Source of the DNA: Deinandra increscens subsp. villosa
Lineage: Eukaryota > Streptophyta > Magnoliopsida > Asterales > Asteraceae
NCBI GenBank assembly: GCA_039602395.1
Contig: JBCNJP010000018.1
Span: forward strand, 1,674,001 to 1,738,000
Direction: 5' to 3'
Length of the DNA stretch: 64,000 nt
The notes under the pieces were generated by a model. It worked only from the letters and a program-made list of their open reading frames with translations. It was not told where the DNA came from and did not search any database. How positions within the stretch are numbered: the stretch's first letter is position 1; each line of letters begins with the position of its first letter. The position numbers and the translations under genes are program-made. Below, one piece after another: positions 24,123-34,773 of the stretch.

Positions 24123-25634
24123 TCTCGTAGTCTCGCGAGACGCGACGTAAGTCAAAGTGTACTCTCGCGATGCGTAATGACCACGGGTCATAAACGCCGT
24201 CCCGTAGGGGTACGCGACACCGGACCACGAGAATCATCGCGATACGCGACAACCGTCTGAGACCGAAAGTGGTTCGTTCCGTTTCAACCTAGCGCTCGTT
24301 CGTTGAAACTCGGTGTCTCGAACGTTTGTTCAACACCGCCAAGGTATATCTAAACTCACTATTAGTTTAGATTGTTTATTTATTTATATTTCTGTGTTTG
24401 CGTGTTCGGTAATCGGATCCTGTTGCGTACTGGTATTTGTGTCATTTGATTAATTAGTTTTAATATATATAATTTGTTATATATATATATACTTTATTCC
24501 GCTGCGTTACAGAATTAATTATAAATTAATTCGGTAAACTCTTTTATAAACTATTAATCTATCGGTCACGTAATTTTAAAAATATGTCACCGGGCGACCC
24601 GAATACCACTGCCAAATCCCAACAGTTAACAAGTTTTCAAACGTTTTCAAACGGATTAAAACGTCAAGACTTGACTGGTATCACTTGGGTGACTTATGTT
24701 ACTCATTTGATCATGACCTTATGCAAGACCTTATTTATTTAATTAGGCTTTTACTTGCTACCTGCTGCTACCGCTTCACGGTTGAGCATTTCATACCTGC
24801 TGATTCAGTGAGTTTCACGGCCCCTTTTCCTTTTAACTGTTTTATACTTGGGGGAAAAATCATGAAAACTGATTAAATGTTTTTTACTTAATATTATGGT
24901 TTACTTGTTAGCCGTATGACTACTTGTTCTCTTACTGATTGCCCAACTTGGTACATTATCGTTATAAACGTTTGTACAACCGAAATCCCATCATTAATTG
25001 ATTTCAATTAGTTCTGTACGAAACGATAGCTAGTGAATATATCTATTTGGGTTGACAACCCTACCTTAACTGGTAGCTCCAGTTCTGACTCCGGATTGTC
25101 TGGGGGTACACGTCAGTTATTCTGCTCTGTTTAACATCTCTGGGCAAGAGATGCTGGGTGGGTAAACCGTTAGTATTTGAAATCAAGGTTCAGGTGAGAT
25201 CATACAACCACAACAATAAACCCTGATAATATTTAAGTATACCGAAACTGTTTTACAACTGTTTTACAACTGTTTAACTATCGAGTCCTAAACCTGTGAA
25301 CCTCACCAACTTTATGTTGACCCGTTTTATATTCATGATTTCTTAGATAATTGACAAGACTTTCTGAAGACATGCAAATGGGGCTTACAAATGCTATCGG
25401 ACCTGTTCTTGGAGTCATAGTCCCAACTATCCAATTTAACCGTTTCATGCTTTTAATAATTATTTAAGACTTATGTTTTCAAAATGTAAGACATTAATGT
25501 TTCCACTATCTTTCCGCTGCAATGAAATGAATTAATGTTTTATGAAGTTTTTGAATTATTAGAAGTTGTTCTATGTATCCTCGACTATGATTCCATTCTG
25601 GCTCACACCCGATTCCGTTAACGGGGGTGTGACA

Positions 25635-25993
25635 AACAACGACACATGCTTGAACTTGACGATTATTCTACTAAAAACTATCAAAGGGACTCAACTTAGT
25701 GTTCTCGCAAACACGGTTCCTTAGTTGATAATTACACTAAAAAAAACTAGACACACAAAACCAAAACTCGGTTCTCTTTTTTTTTCTCGCTGATTTGATT
25801 CTCGACAACTGTGTGTGATCGGTAGAAACCCAAAAAAAAAAAAACCTAAACTCACTTTTTCCTTTTGTTCGATCGATGACTTGCAACTTCCAAGGGGCTT
25901 TCTTCAACCCTAATTGCGAGCTAGAAAGTAAAAAAGATAACTGGCTATCGTCTTGTTACACTCACGTTTGATAAAATCTTTGCTCTGATACCA
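25635..25993 (-). repeat. Leader and primer site of the Copia gag relic
   Basis: Minus-strand reading: a 5' LTR end (ATATGTAACA at about 25996) is followed by TGGTATCAGAGC (25993-25982) and a leader that runs into the gag relic resuming at 14008 beyond the solo LTR-A. This links both fragments to one old minus-strand element. Confidence 0.65.
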
Positions 25994-25995
25994 GT

Positions 25996-26300
25996 TGTTA
26001 CATATAGTCTGAGTTATGCACAACGAAACACGTTATAACTTATAAAAATAAACAAAAAATAGGGATTTTCATTTATTTTCTACTAGATAATGATCAAACA
26101 TAAATAAAAATAAAAGATAAAACCATGATAAAATTTAAAACTACACCTCTATGAATTTATGCTACACAACATTACTTTTTCTTTATTTAAATATTTACAC
26201 CAAAATATTGGGAGCCACTAAAAATGAAATTAATTGAAAAGCGTCCTTTTATTACTTAAAAAATAAGAAAAGAAAAAAAGGTTCGGCCTATAATCACATC
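25996..26300 (-). repeat. Probable Copia 5' LTR remnant, right boundary unclear
   Basis: AT-rich sequence adjoining the primer site at 25993. The LTR end is clear at 25996; the LTR start is not, with a candidate around 26170. It occupies the near-upstream region of the gene at 26440. Confidence 0.45.
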
Positions 26301-26439
26301 ACAAATCAATATACGCATTCATCAACCGAAAAAAAACCCAAATCTTTCTCTCTCTCTCTCTCTCCATTTCTTGCCGTTTCTTGCCACCGGCGGCCACCAC
26401 GACCACCCACCGACGGACAACCACCGCATTTATTCATCC

Positions 26440-27090
26440 ATGGATGAAAAAGAAACCAAGAACAAGAAAAAGAAGCCAAAACACAAACACCCAAATAACC
26501 AATCCTCCTCCGCCTACTCTTTCAAACCCTCATCGGAAGTCAAAGGCCTCCGTTTCGGCGGTCAATTCATCGTCAAATCCTTCACCATCCGCCGCGCCCA
26601 GCCCCTCGAAATCCTCCGCCTCCTCTCCCTTCCGCCGCACCACAAACCCCCAAACACCTTCCCCTCCACCACCGCATTCCTCCCCACAAACTTCACCATT
26701 TTGGCCCACCATGCATGGCACACCCTCACCCTCGGCCTCGGAACCAAGAAATCCAAGGTGGTTCTGTTCGTTTTCGAGTCGGAAGACATGAAAACCGCGG
26801 TGGACCGGACGTGGCCGGCCGAGATACCGTTGGGAGAGGTGAACCGGAAACTGATCCGGGGGATGACCGGTTGCGAAATGGCCCGGTTCAAGTTCAGAAA
26901 AGGGTGCATAACGTTTTATGTGTATGCGGTGAGGCGGACCGGGAACCTAGGGTTTTCGTGTGCGGAGGATCTGAGGGTAATTTTGGAATATGTGGTGGCG
27001 TTGAATGATTTTATGGATCATACAGCAATGCTTGCGATGCCTAACCAGAGAAATATTAGCTTTGCTCCTGCTGCTGCCATGGCCCATTAG
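26440..27090 (+). CDS. Conserved plant protein of unknown function, intronless, 216 aa
   Basis: The start is the ATG at 26440 (CCATGGATG context); the frame is open upstream to a TTG at 26371, but no earlier ATG exists. A Lys-rich N-terminus (residues 1-20) is followed by a compact region with VKGLRFGGQFIVKSFTIRR, TILAHHAWHTLTLGLG, SKVVLFVFES, WPAEIPLGEVNRKLIRGMTG, CEMARFKFRKGCITFYVYA and HTAMLAMPNQR. The even codon structure, GC-rich coding body and absence of stops argue for a real gene. I recognise the pattern as plant-conserved but cannot attach a domain or function. No signal peptide or membrane helix is evident, so a soluble protein is likely. A CT-rich leader (26346-26366) precedes it, and the upstream DNA is derived from a Copia LTR. 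Confidence 0.85.
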   Translation: MDEKETKNKKKKPKHKHPNNQSSSAYSFKPSSEVKGLRFGGQFIVKSFTIRRAQPLEILRLLSLPPHHKPPNTFPSTTAFLPTNFTILAHHAWHTLTLGLGTKKSKVVLFVFESEDMKTAVDRTWPAEIPLGEVNRKLIRGMTGCEMARFKFRKGCITFYVYAVRRTGNLGFSCAEDLRVILEYVVALNDFMDHTAMLAMPNQRNISFAPAAAMAH

Positions 27091-29695
27091 GTCTGTGAAA
27101 TTACCGTATTGCCCTTTATCCTTTTTTTTTTTTTTGGGAAAAGATTAATGAATGGTGGTAATGTTTTGTTGTATCTTGGGGGGATTTTTTTGTTTTTTGT
27201 TTAAATTTTGTTGTGCAAAAGCAGATAATGTGGTCTGTAAATAACTTGAAGTTGTTTCTTGGTTTATCTTACACGTCAATTAATACTTTGTTTGATAATA
27301 TTAATAGAAGAATTGTTTAAAAGCAATGTTGTTATGTTCCTATTTCTTGGCGATTAATTAGCCTTTAGTTCAAAGTCATATATATAAACCGATGCTTTTA
27401 CATATGTGTTTGAAACATTAAAGAAAATGTAGTGAATGTGTTCTTTTTAAATAGTTAAAAGTGTTTTTAATTCACCGTGAATATTGGCGTGAATTTCTTT
27501 CATTATAGTATTTATTTATAATGCAACAAGCAAATAACAATGAAATGAAATGATAAGTAAAACCCCCTGACCCAGTTTGTAATCCTCATTTTTTTATTCT
27601 TTGTTACAAGTACCTTCCGCTAGCCAATTGGACCGGGATCATTTGTAACAAACTACAATTGAATGATAGTTATAAGGGTAACAATCTGGGGCAATCGGCT
27701 TTTGAATTTAAAAAGTAGGTTTAGTGGGGCAATCTCCTTTTGAATTTAAAAAGTAGGTCTAGAGAACGTTGAGTTTGTCATTTTAAAAATATGTAGTCTA
27801 AATTATTGTTTTGACATCTTTGTTATCATTATTTTAGTATAAGTTACTTTATCCACTCGACGGTGTCATTTAATAATTAATAAGTCAATGTAATTTGAAT
27901 TTTAGTTGTAATTTGAACTTTAGTAATTTAAATTGTGGATAATGTAATTTGAGTTTTATTTGTAATTTGAACTTTAGTAATTTAAATTGTGGATTATTGA
28001 CGGATAATAATATATACTAAAATTTGATTAGTATTAGTTATAATTTTTACTTTCGTTGACAAGAACAATGTCACTCTAAAAAGAACTAATCAAATATTAA
28101 GAACAATGTCACTCTAAAAAGAACTAATCAAATATTAAAATAATTCTAATTATTAGACTCTTACTAGTCAAATTGTTAATACAGTTTACTATTAACAAAG
28201 GGTTTTTAAATTGGATTATTAAAATACTATTAGTAATAAACTAATATCAAATGTTCTAAGTTTCAATTTTAATTTCTTTTATTCAATTTTATTCAAATTG
28301 GGTAGTTTTTTAACCTACATCAAAACTTTCATTGAATAGAAAACTCATTGAATAGAACTAGCAAGATGCAAACACAACTACAAGGAAAAGGGCAATATTA
28401 CATTAAAAGAGAGCTAACGTTGAACTCGCACCAAGCAGTTTTTTGTAACAAATAAAAATTACCCCTATATTTAATCCATAAGGAGAGAAAAACAATATCA
28501 TCAAAAGGAAAACATTTCCAGAAGAGCTAAAAATTCTGAAACATTTATCAATGTCATTTCCAAATAATGGTCAAAATTGTTTTGGGTGAAACATAGTGCC
28601 AATTTTAAATTGTTTTGGGTGAAACATAGGGCCAATTTTACAAATTTGGACTGGGATGTGTGGAGGTCTACTATGATGTAACTGCTCTTCGGTGTGTTTG
28701 GGGTGTGGTGTTTCCTCTCTATTTTCTTAATAAAGTGTGGTGAATATAATTTTGCTGTTAAAAAAATAATAACGGTAAAAAAAAAAGGGGTTTTGATAAG
28801 GCCGATAAACTTGCCATTGCCAATCATCTCTACCTACGAGACAATTTAAGCTACTACTAAACCAAGAGAGCCTTCGTCTTAGTGACCCTGCACCATTATT
28901 TTACCTTCTCCCATACAAAAAGAGACATGCAACAACAGATGAAATTGATATAGTAGGGTAGAACTTATTTATCAAATGGGTGCAATTGAAAATGAAAGCT
29001 CACTATAGTAGTTTGAGATCTTACAAAAATATATGTGAAAAGAAAATGAAATATATTTTCTTTCTCTCACTCAATAGATAGATATATCTGATATGATAAG
29101 GTATAATATAATACGAGACAATGAGGAATATCTGTTTACTTTCTTCCCTTGTGGGAAGTAGCAAGAGCTTTGAAGCTTTCATCTAATCTATTATTGAACC
29201 ATCTCATCTGAAAGGCATTCGCTATCTTAAAACATACATTGATCCAAGAGTTAACTTGATAGGAATTGCTTTCGTAAAAAGAAGGCGAATACGATGACAC
29301 TAGGGATCATTCTTACTTTAAGAAATTCCTATGATTTGCCATAAGCTGGTAATTCCAAATTCGATGATTCCTAGCCTTTTTCCACCTTCACTTACTCAAA
29401 TGCCACTTATGGGTGAGACTTGAGTTTGGACTCCTTTCCTCAAATTTTTTTCTATCTTTAACTAACCAATTATTCTTTCGGATAAAAGAAAAAAAAAACT
29501 TATTTTGATAAATACTTTTTTTATCATTAAATGATTACATACTTGGAAAATAAATCTCTCATAAGAGAATGAAAGAAGAGTATTGGTTATATAGATAAGA
29601 TGGTTGGAATATCTTTTAAAATTGTAATTAACCAAATACATAAACCCTCTAAACATGCTTTTTACCCAAAATAAATTGAGTATGATGTATACTTG
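27091..29695. other. Intergenic AT-rich DNA with small duplications
   Basis: No convincing gene. A perfect 38-bp direct duplication occupies 28061-28136; a looser one (TTTAGTAATTTAAATTGTGGAT) lies around 27910-27995; another (TTGTTTTGGGTGAAACATAG) lies around 28580-28630. The segment 29258-29560 is one half of a diverged duplication described separately. Confidence 0.6.
29258..29560. repeat. Diverged duplicate, copy 1 (copy 2 at about 30010-30095 plus 33713-33890)
   Basis: Copy 1 reads TTGCTTTCGTAAA, ATAAGCTGGTAA, CTCAAATGCCACTTATG and CTAACCAATTATTCTTT in order. Copy 2 shows the same landmarks but is split by the hAT transposon at 30096, so it serves as the empty-site reference for that insertion. 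Confidence 0.72.
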
Positions 29696-29890
29696 ATGAT
29701 GAGATGACTCGTAACCATAAGGTCACGAGTTCGAGTCTTTGAGCTAACAGGTTTTCCACCCGGCCGCTTGCGGAGGTGGTTTTTCTTGGAACTGGTTGAC
29801 TGATGGGCTTGGGCGGCGATGGCAACCTTTTACCATTGGGTTTCCCGGTTCAAGTTCAGGTCTCGTTTAGTTGGCCGTTAAAAAAAAAAC
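29696..29890 (+). mobile_element. SINE, tRNA-derived, 5' region degenerate
   Basis: A B-box-like GAGTTCGAGTC near 29728 is followed by a body GGCCGCTTGCGGAGGTGG and a tail TTGGCCGTTAAAAAAAAAA. The body and tail match the SINE at 32755-33000. The flanks hint at a target duplication around ATAAATT, but it is imperfect. Confidence 0.68.
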
Positions 29891-30822
29891 ATAAATTAAT
29901 CCATAAATTAACAATGATTAAAAAAGCATGTTTCAAATTACCATGTTCGCTAAACTCATAATCCTCGATAGTTATTGATATTAACACATTTCCTCGGTCT
30001 TCACAACTTCATAGGACTTGCTTTCGTAAATAAAAGAGGATGACATTGGCGATCTTTGTTACTTTGTAGAAATTCCTTATAAGCTACAATGAGCTCAGGG
30101 GCGGATTTATTGTCAAGTCAGTGGTAGCGCCCGCTGTCCCTGAACTTTTACCCTGACGTGTAATTTTTTTTTATCTAGGTTTTCGGTATTTCGCGACCCC
30201 TAAAATGAATTTTTCACTACCTCTGAAAATATATTACGCTACCCCTCCTCAGTTTTTATGATTTTTATTTGAATCCCGAGATGAAAATAAAATGAAAACG
30301 CCCGTTATTAACCTAAAACCGAGCTATTAATAACTTTGTGCAATTTAAATAAGGAACTTATAACTATAGGGGGTATTATGTAAGTTATTTATACTAATAA
30401 AACTAAAAAAAAAAAAAGGAAATTCCAAATCCCAATTAGAGAATCACGTTCTTTCTCTCTGGTCCCCCACCCACCAGCGCCGATTCCCAGCCCAGTTCCG
30501 ACCCCTCATGTCTCTTATTTTCCGATCGGCCACCGGCGACTGTCGGCCGGCTAGCGTCGCCGCCGGAACCCCCTTCCACGACTGGACCACCACCGCGATT
30601 CCACACTCCACAGGTTCCTTGATTTCTCCTATTTTCTCCTATATTCTTGTTTTAGGGTTTATTAATTTAGAGATTCAAAAACAAATGTTATGTGGAATTG
30701 TTATTTGTTAATTGTGTTAGGAATTAGGATATAGCATTTAGGAAGTGTTTTAAATCACTAAATCAAAACTTTGTATTGTTTTCTTGAATTATTGTTTTAG
30801 GGCTTACCTGATTGCTAGAAAT

Positions 30823-33600
30823 ATGAAACCAAAGCCTAAACAAGCTTTAATTAGCAATTTGTTGAAAAGAAAAGTCTCGGACAATGATGAAACTACTCAA
30901 ACTAGTAAAAAACCAAGTCCAAATGTAGAGACTAATTTGATGCAAGAGGATGTTAATATTAATCGAGCTTCTTCAACACGAATGACTATTGATTTGAATG
31001 CTCTTCCCTCGGATCCCGTCGATAGACCCCCTATTGTTAGTTATGACCTGAATCAAATTGATGACATAAGAAGGGCATGTCTTGTGAAAAAGGCTTATCA
31101 ACCAAGAGGTCATGATTTGAAATGGAAAGATTATTCTAGTGGTCAGAGACGTTTTAATGTTAAATGGTTTGATAAATTTGATTGGTTAGAGTATAGCCCG
31201 AAAGTGGAGAAAGCATATTGCCTATGTTGTTACTTGTTTAGTGAAAGTGTTGGTAATCACAGTGGGAGAGATACTTTTGTAAATGAAGGGTTTGATAATT
31301 GGAATAAATCGGGTGTCTTAAGAAACCATGTTGGATTAGTCAATAGTGCTCATAATAAGGCGGCTCAAAAATGTTGCAATCTAATTAATCAAAAGCGATC
31401 CTATGAAGCGAAAGTCACCAAGTATAGTGAGGAAGAAGTGATTGCTAATCGGTTTCGATTAATGGCTTTTGTTCGTTGTGTTAGATTTTATTTACAAAAC
31501 TCATTACCATTTCGGGGACATGATGAGTCAGAAGATTCTCTCAATAAGGGCATCTTTCTTGGACTATTATAGTTGCTTAGTGATAATAACCCGGATTTTG
31601 GTAAGTACACCTTAGGAAATGCAAAGAATAATAATAAGATGACATCCCCATCAATACAAAAAGAGATTATTGATTGCTTTGCGAAAGAGGTAACCAAAAT
31701 GATTTGTGAAGAGTTTAAAGACGATGTGTTTGGGTTGTTAGCGGATGAGTCTAGTGATGTGTTTTTAAAGGAACAAATGGCCGTGGTTGTTAGATATGTT
31801 GATAAGCTTGTAGTTGTTAAGGGGAGTTTAATCGGACTTTCTCACGTTAGGAATAGATCTTCTGCAACTCTTAAAGAAGGCATCGTTTCTTTGTTAGCAG
31901 ATAGTCATTTGAGCATAGATCAATCATTTGAGCATAGATCAAGTAAGCAATAAATTTCATATTTTTAATACATATACTTTAGAATAAAATTATATACTGT
32001 ATCTTATAGCTTATATTTGTTTACACAGGTAAGGGGTCAAGGTTATGATGGTGCAAGCAACATGCGAGGAGAGTATAATGGATTAAAGGCTTTGATTTTG
32101 AGAGATAATCCTTCAGCACATTACATACATTGTTTTGCTCATCAACTTCAATTAGTGATTGTGGCCGTTGTAAAAAACATGATGGTGTCAAAGAGTTTTA
32201 TGAGTACATCTCCATGGTTGTTAATACGGTTTTCCGCTTCTTGCAAACGAAAAGTTATGATGTTGGAGGGAAAAAGAGCAAGTGTGGAAAAAGGAATACT
32301 TGCAAGTGAAATTCAGACTGGAAAGGGATTAAACCAAGAGGTTTCACTTGCACGAACTGGGGATACACGATGGGGTTCTCATCATAATACTATCACAAGT
32401 TTAAAGAAATTATTTCTGGAAGTTGTTGAAGTACTTGATTATATTAAAAAAAGATGGAGAAAGCTCTCAACAACGATCTAATGCAAAAGGTATACTATCA
32501 TATCTTAAGAAGCTTGAATTTGTGTTTTATATGCACTTGTTGGATGCAATCTTAGGTATCACAAATAGTCTATCAAATCATCTTCAAAAAATGGATCAAG
32601 ACTTGTTACAAGCGGCTAAGTTGATAAACGGGACAAAACTAGCATTGAATGATCGTAGACAAAAGGGCTTTGGTGATATGTTAGCAAAAGTCACATTTTC
32701 TTGTGAAGAGCACAAGATTGAGATGCTAGATATGAAAGGCAATTTCCATTATGGTGTAGTGGTAGGAAGCCTATGTTCTCTATTTGAGACACAGGTTCGA
32801 TTCTTGCGGGCAACACTTTGGAAGGGGCATTGGCGATGAGGGGAGACTTGGGGCTGAAAGGTCACAAGTTCGATCCCTGAGCTCCCAGGTTTTACCACTG
32901 GGCCGCTCGCGGAGGTGGATTTTCCCTGGAATGAGCTCAACTGGTGTAAATAGTCCCCGGGTTTTCCGGGGCATTCGTTGGCCGTTCAAAAAAAAAAAGA
33001 AACCGAAAGAATGTCATCACCAATCGACATCATTTTGAAGTGGAAGTTTTTAATACGGTTTTGGATATGCAAATTTCCGAATTTGGAAATAGATTCAATG
33101 AGGTTTCAACTACTTTGATAGAAAATATGTTGGGTTTAAATCCTTGCCATTCATTTTCAAAGTTCAACACATCTAAATAGTGGCATTTTTAGAGATGTAT
33201 CCGAATAATTTTAGTAACGGGGAAAGAGGTTGTCTTTTGGGAGATCTTACGGTATTTTATCACACCGTTAAGGAAGATGATAAATTTAAAAACTTGGGTG
33301 GAATGAGTGATCTTGCTCATGCAATGGTGGAAACCGGAACCCATAATACATTTCCTTTGGTTTATCGGGTATTAAAGTTGGCATTGGTTTTACCGGTTGC
33401 AACGACGACAGTTGAAAGATGCTTTTCAAAAATGAAGCTTATCAAGACGGATTTACGTAATCGAATGGGTGAGGAGTATTTGAACAACGTTCTACTTTGT
33501 GCGGTGGAAAAAGAAAGTTTTCTTAAAGTAAAAGAGTAAGATTTGATGGCTCGATTTCAAGCGTTCAAAAACCAAAGAGGAAACATCTTTTACGTATGTA
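30823..33600 (+). pseudogene. hAT transposase pseudogene (TTF-type zinc finger, DUF4371, hAT dimerisation)
   Basis: From the ATG at 30823: a Lys-rich N-terminus, a TTF-type zinc finger (KAYCLCCYLF), the transposase core with LADESSDV, GQGYDGASNMRGE, HCFAHQLQL and GDTRWGSH, and a C-terminal hAT dimerisation domain (LVYRVLKLALVLPVATTTVE, ERCFSKMK). Normal transposases of this type are about 700-800 aa. Damage: TAG at 31570; a 19-bp tandem duplication (CATTTGAGCATAGATCAAT) just before the donor of an 86-bp intron (31943-32028); frame slips around 32190-32230; an extra A in the run 32446-32452; a SINE at 32755-33000; a frame slip near 33178; TAA at 33537. A 5' untranslated exon near 30500-30615 is possible. 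No functional product is expected. Confidence 0.9.
32755..33000 (+). mobile_element. SINE inserted in the hAT transposase, with two tRNA-like heads
   Basis: An A box TGGTGTAGTGG (32753) and B box GGTTCGATTCT (32793) begin a tRNA-like head. A second B-box-like AAGTTCGATCCCT follows near 32868. The body GGGCCGCTCGCGGAGGTGG and tail TTGGCCGTTC plus an A-run end at about 33000. It breaks the transposase between KGNFHY and RKNVITN. It may be a dimer or two adjacent insertions. Confidence 0.82.
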
Positions 33601-33720
33601 TTTAACTTTACATTGTATAAATTATCGATAAAATGTTTGTTTAACGTTATAAGTTATGGTTAAAAAAAAATTGACCGTGACCTCTAATTTTTTTTTTCTG
33701 AATCCCCCCTTGAATGAGCT

Positions 33721-34261
33721 GGTAACTTCAAAATCAACGATTCTTGTCCATTGACTTACCAATTTCACTCAAATGCAACTTATGCGTCAGACATTGAGTT
33801 AGGACTTCTTTCCTCTACTTTTTCCGTTCCTTTTTTACTAACCAATTATTCTTTTCAATATAAAGAAAAAAAATATTTTGATAAATATTTTTTCATGTAT
33901 ACATAATGACATATTTAGTCAATAAGTCTCAACTATTCCGTTTAAAAAATTTCCCCAAGTGGTCTATGATCATTATGTATCAAATGTATAAAAAAATTAT
34001 TATTTAAGTGTTTAAGAGTTCAAGTCTTACAATAAATATAATAATAAATATAACGTTAAAGTAGAACTAGAAAATACTTGAGTTAAGAATAAATAATAAA
34101 TTAATGACATCTGCTTTTTGCTACAAAAATAACCGATGGTACTAGTTTTCCTTGTAACATGTTATTACTTTTTCAAATTAATTATCGGCTATTTGAAGAT
34201 AGCAATTATATTACATGTACACACACATTTAGTGGAATCACTAAGAAAAATTAATAAAGTA
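33721..34261. other. Gene-free AT-rich DNA
   Basis: The first part (to about 33890) is the right portion of duplicate copy 2. The rest shows nothing recognisable. Confidence 0.6.
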
Positions 34262-34660
34262 TAATATAAAGTAGAAAAATTGGAATTAAATAATCCAAAT
34301 TATTGGGTATTGGCGAATAATAATCCGAGTTCCAATATTGGCCAACAATAATCCCAATTATTTGGGTCTTGGAATTCATTGGGCCGCCGTTAATTTTTCA
34401 CTAACTCCGCTGACGTGGCAGGTGATGTGACATCATTTTTGCTGACGTGGCATGTGATGTGGCATCATACTTGCTGACGTGGCATGTGCCACGTCAGCAC
34501 ACAACTAACGGAGTTAGTGAAAAATTAATGGCAGCCCAATGAATTCCAAGACCCAAATAATTGGGATTATTGTAAGGCCAATATTGGAACTCGGATCATT
34601 ATCCACCAATACCCAGTAACTTGGATTATTTAATTCCAGTTTTCCTAGTTTATAATATAT
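34262..34660. mobile_element. Fold-back MITE, about 400 bp
   Basis: The left arm (TATAAAGTAGAAAAATTGG, then GGAATTAAATAATCCAA and TCCGAGTTCCAATATTGG) returns as a near-complement on the right, with arms of roughly 150-190 bp. The loop holds three direct units of GCTGACGTGGCATGTGATGTG. No coding capacity. The long arms suit a Mutator-type MITE; the target duplication was not resolved. Confidence 0.82.
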
Positions 34661-34773
34661 AGTGAGAGAAACACAATTATATATAATAAAAATTATATAT
34701 AAAAATAGGCATTATTATTATTTTAGATATAATTAGATTAGATATAATGAAATCATATTTAGCGTTGCTAGTT

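Larger units (their letters stand above)
16683..24624 (+). mobile_element. Young non-coding Ty1/Copia derivative (LARD-like), 7.9 kb
   Basis: LTRs at 16683-18045 (1,363 bp) and 23261-24624 (1,364 bp) both run TGTTGGATATT to AATCCCAACA. TSD GTTAA occurs at 16678-16682 and 24625-24629. The primer binding site TGGTATCAGAGC is at 18047-18058 and the polypurine tract AAGTGGGAGAC ends at 23260. The 5.2-kb interior has no intact frame. The only difference I see between the LTRs is one T in a run near 17123/23705. A dead interior with nearly identical LTRs means recent mobilisation by enzymes supplied in trans. Internal repeats include TTGGAGTATTTCAACACCG at 19041, 19096 and 19173, and a diverged duplicate around 22420-22620. 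Confidence 0.92.
14009..25634 (+). mobile_element. Solo LTR-A (about 3.7 kb), split by a nested Copia element
   Basis: The segment begins TGTGACAACC and ends GGGGTGTGACA, with TSD AACAA on both sides (14004-14008 and 25635-25639). Removing the nested element 16683-24624 and its duplicated GTTAA leaves about 3.68 kb with no internal region, hence a solo LTR from LTR-LTR recombination. The same family lies inverted at 7333-10330. The end sequence (AACGGGGGTGTGACA) is reminiscent of long-LTR Gypsy elements, but no coding region is available to confirm the class. Confidence 0.85.
30096..33712 (+). mobile_element. hAT DNA transposon, 3.6 kb, defective
   Basis: The terminal inverted repeats CAGGGGCGGATT and (right end, reversed) CAAGGGGGGATT are flanked by a perfect 8-bp target duplication AATGAGCT at 30088-30095 and 33713-33720. 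The empty site is preserved in the related duplicate at 29258-29560 (ATAAGCTGGTAA). It carries one transposase pseudogene and a SINE insertion. The intact ends could still be recognised by a transposase supplied from elsewhere. Confidence 0.93.

Noticed and set aside
26371..26439. N-terminal extension of the conserved gene
   Set aside because: It would need a TTG start; the first ATG is at 26440 and the upstream part looks like leader.
26306..26909. Antisense frames over the conserved gene
   Set aside because: GC-rich coding sequence yields open shadows; only the plus frame shows conserved protein motifs.
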